64,000 nucleotides of DNA. Origin: Pseudomonas reidholzensis (GTDB taxonomy: Bacteria; Pseudomonadota; Gammaproteobacteria; Pseudomonadales; Pseudomonadaceae). Each line of letters opens with the position of its first letter. The stretch's first letter is position 1. The stretch lies in assembly GCF_900536025.1 (NCBI RefSeq), contig NZ_UNOZ01000007.1, positions 207,861 to 271,860 on the forward strand, written 5' to 3'. A model generated the notes under the pieces. The model did no database searches and had not been told where the DNA came from. It saw only the letters and a list, made by a program, of their open reading frames with translations. The position numbers and the translations under genes are program-made. Shown one piece after another: positions 63,746 through 64,000 of the stretch.

Positions 63746-63997
63746 GCGACTTCAGGAGGCCGAACGGAGGTCTTGCGGAGTGAGGTGACGGCCATGGATG
63801 GCCGGCAAGCGCCGCGGGCCAGGAAGGCCCGTCCGGCGCGGTCCTCACGGGAGCAAGACCGGAGTGAGGGGACCCGTAGCGCAGCGAAGGGCCGGATGCA
63901 GGAGCAAGCGGTTTTTGGTTACTTTTTTCCAAGAAAAAAAGTGACCCGCCGTAAGGGCGGAAGGGGCCATCAGCGCCACCACACCCACCGGATAAGC
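63746..63997. repeat. Right arm of a 252-base inverted repeat
   Basis: Reverse complement of 63233-63484 with scattered substitutions only. Ends at the right window edge, so a larger composite element cannot be excluded. Confidence 0.85.
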
Positions 63998-64000
63998 TCA

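Noticed and set aside
63193..63932. Open frames in both arms of the inverted repeat (Pro/Arg-rich proteins)
   Set aside because: They mirror each other through the repeat, have no ribosome sites and no protein-like composition; they reflect GC-rich repeat DNA.

Overview
The window looks like chromosomal DNA of a Pseudomonas, most likely the P. putida group. The basis is its high GC, typical Pseudomonas gene families (DUF6124, DUF3077, a dctA-ttdAB tartrate set, uronate dehydrogenase), P. putida-type REP palindromes (cores such as GCGGGCAAGCCCGCTCC) and a long inverted repeat of a kind common in that genus. No rRNA, tRNA, CRISPR array, prophage or intact insertion sequence was seen. Most of it is catabolic and transport islands, each with its own regulator.

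Layout. 1-722: end of a nemR-nemA electrophile-response pair with two matching operators. 830-7965: an IclR-controlled locus (MFS carrier, class III CoA-transferase, HMG-CoA-lyase-like enzyme, SMP-30 lactonase-like protein, CitMHS carrier), probably for a branched or citrate-like organic acid. 8075-10403: transposase relic, YdcZ-type membrane protein, LysR and GNAT genes. 10472-15022: an operon with manganese catalase, a small coupled ORF, glycosyltransferase, UDP-galactopyranose mutase and a glycosidase-like protein. 15226-18272: small genus-specific genes, a strongly folding leader, REP and other repeats. 18273-20606: class V aminotransferase divergent from a GNAT-cupin pair. 20817-24480: a membrane protein with ten DnaJ-like CxxC motifs, an SGNH hydrolase and a decayed alpha/beta hydrolase. 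24713-29239: lysR-type gene/lysA, GNATs and a PDZ lipoprotein. 29321-35426: a diaminopropionate-type amino-acid catabolic operon with a divergent Lrp regulator. 35439-40147: XRE-cupin regulator with lactate-permease-like carrier, and an exported RidA beside a probably Tat-exported FAD enzyme. 40228-44239: tartrate module (LysR, dctA, ttdA, ttdB). 44301-47729: methyltransferase, glutathione S-transferase, Kup potassium transporter.

48101-63099 is a polygalacturonate/uronate locus. Two FadR-type regulators lie at one end. Nine genes run leftward from 60190 to 49633: enolase-family enzyme, two paralogous solute-binding proteins, two permeases and two ATPases of an Opp/Dpp/Nik-type importer, a small tautomerase and a secreted GH28 polygalacturonase. 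Diverging from them are a KdgM-like porin, uronate dehydrogenase and an SMP-30 lactonase. The parts fit a route from extracellular galacturonan, through a porin and importer, to oxidation of galacturonate to galactarolactone and further breakdown. A repeated putative operator sits in the central divergent promoter region. The window ends in an inverted repeat with 252-base arms.

All functions are inferred from reading the sequence; no database search was run.
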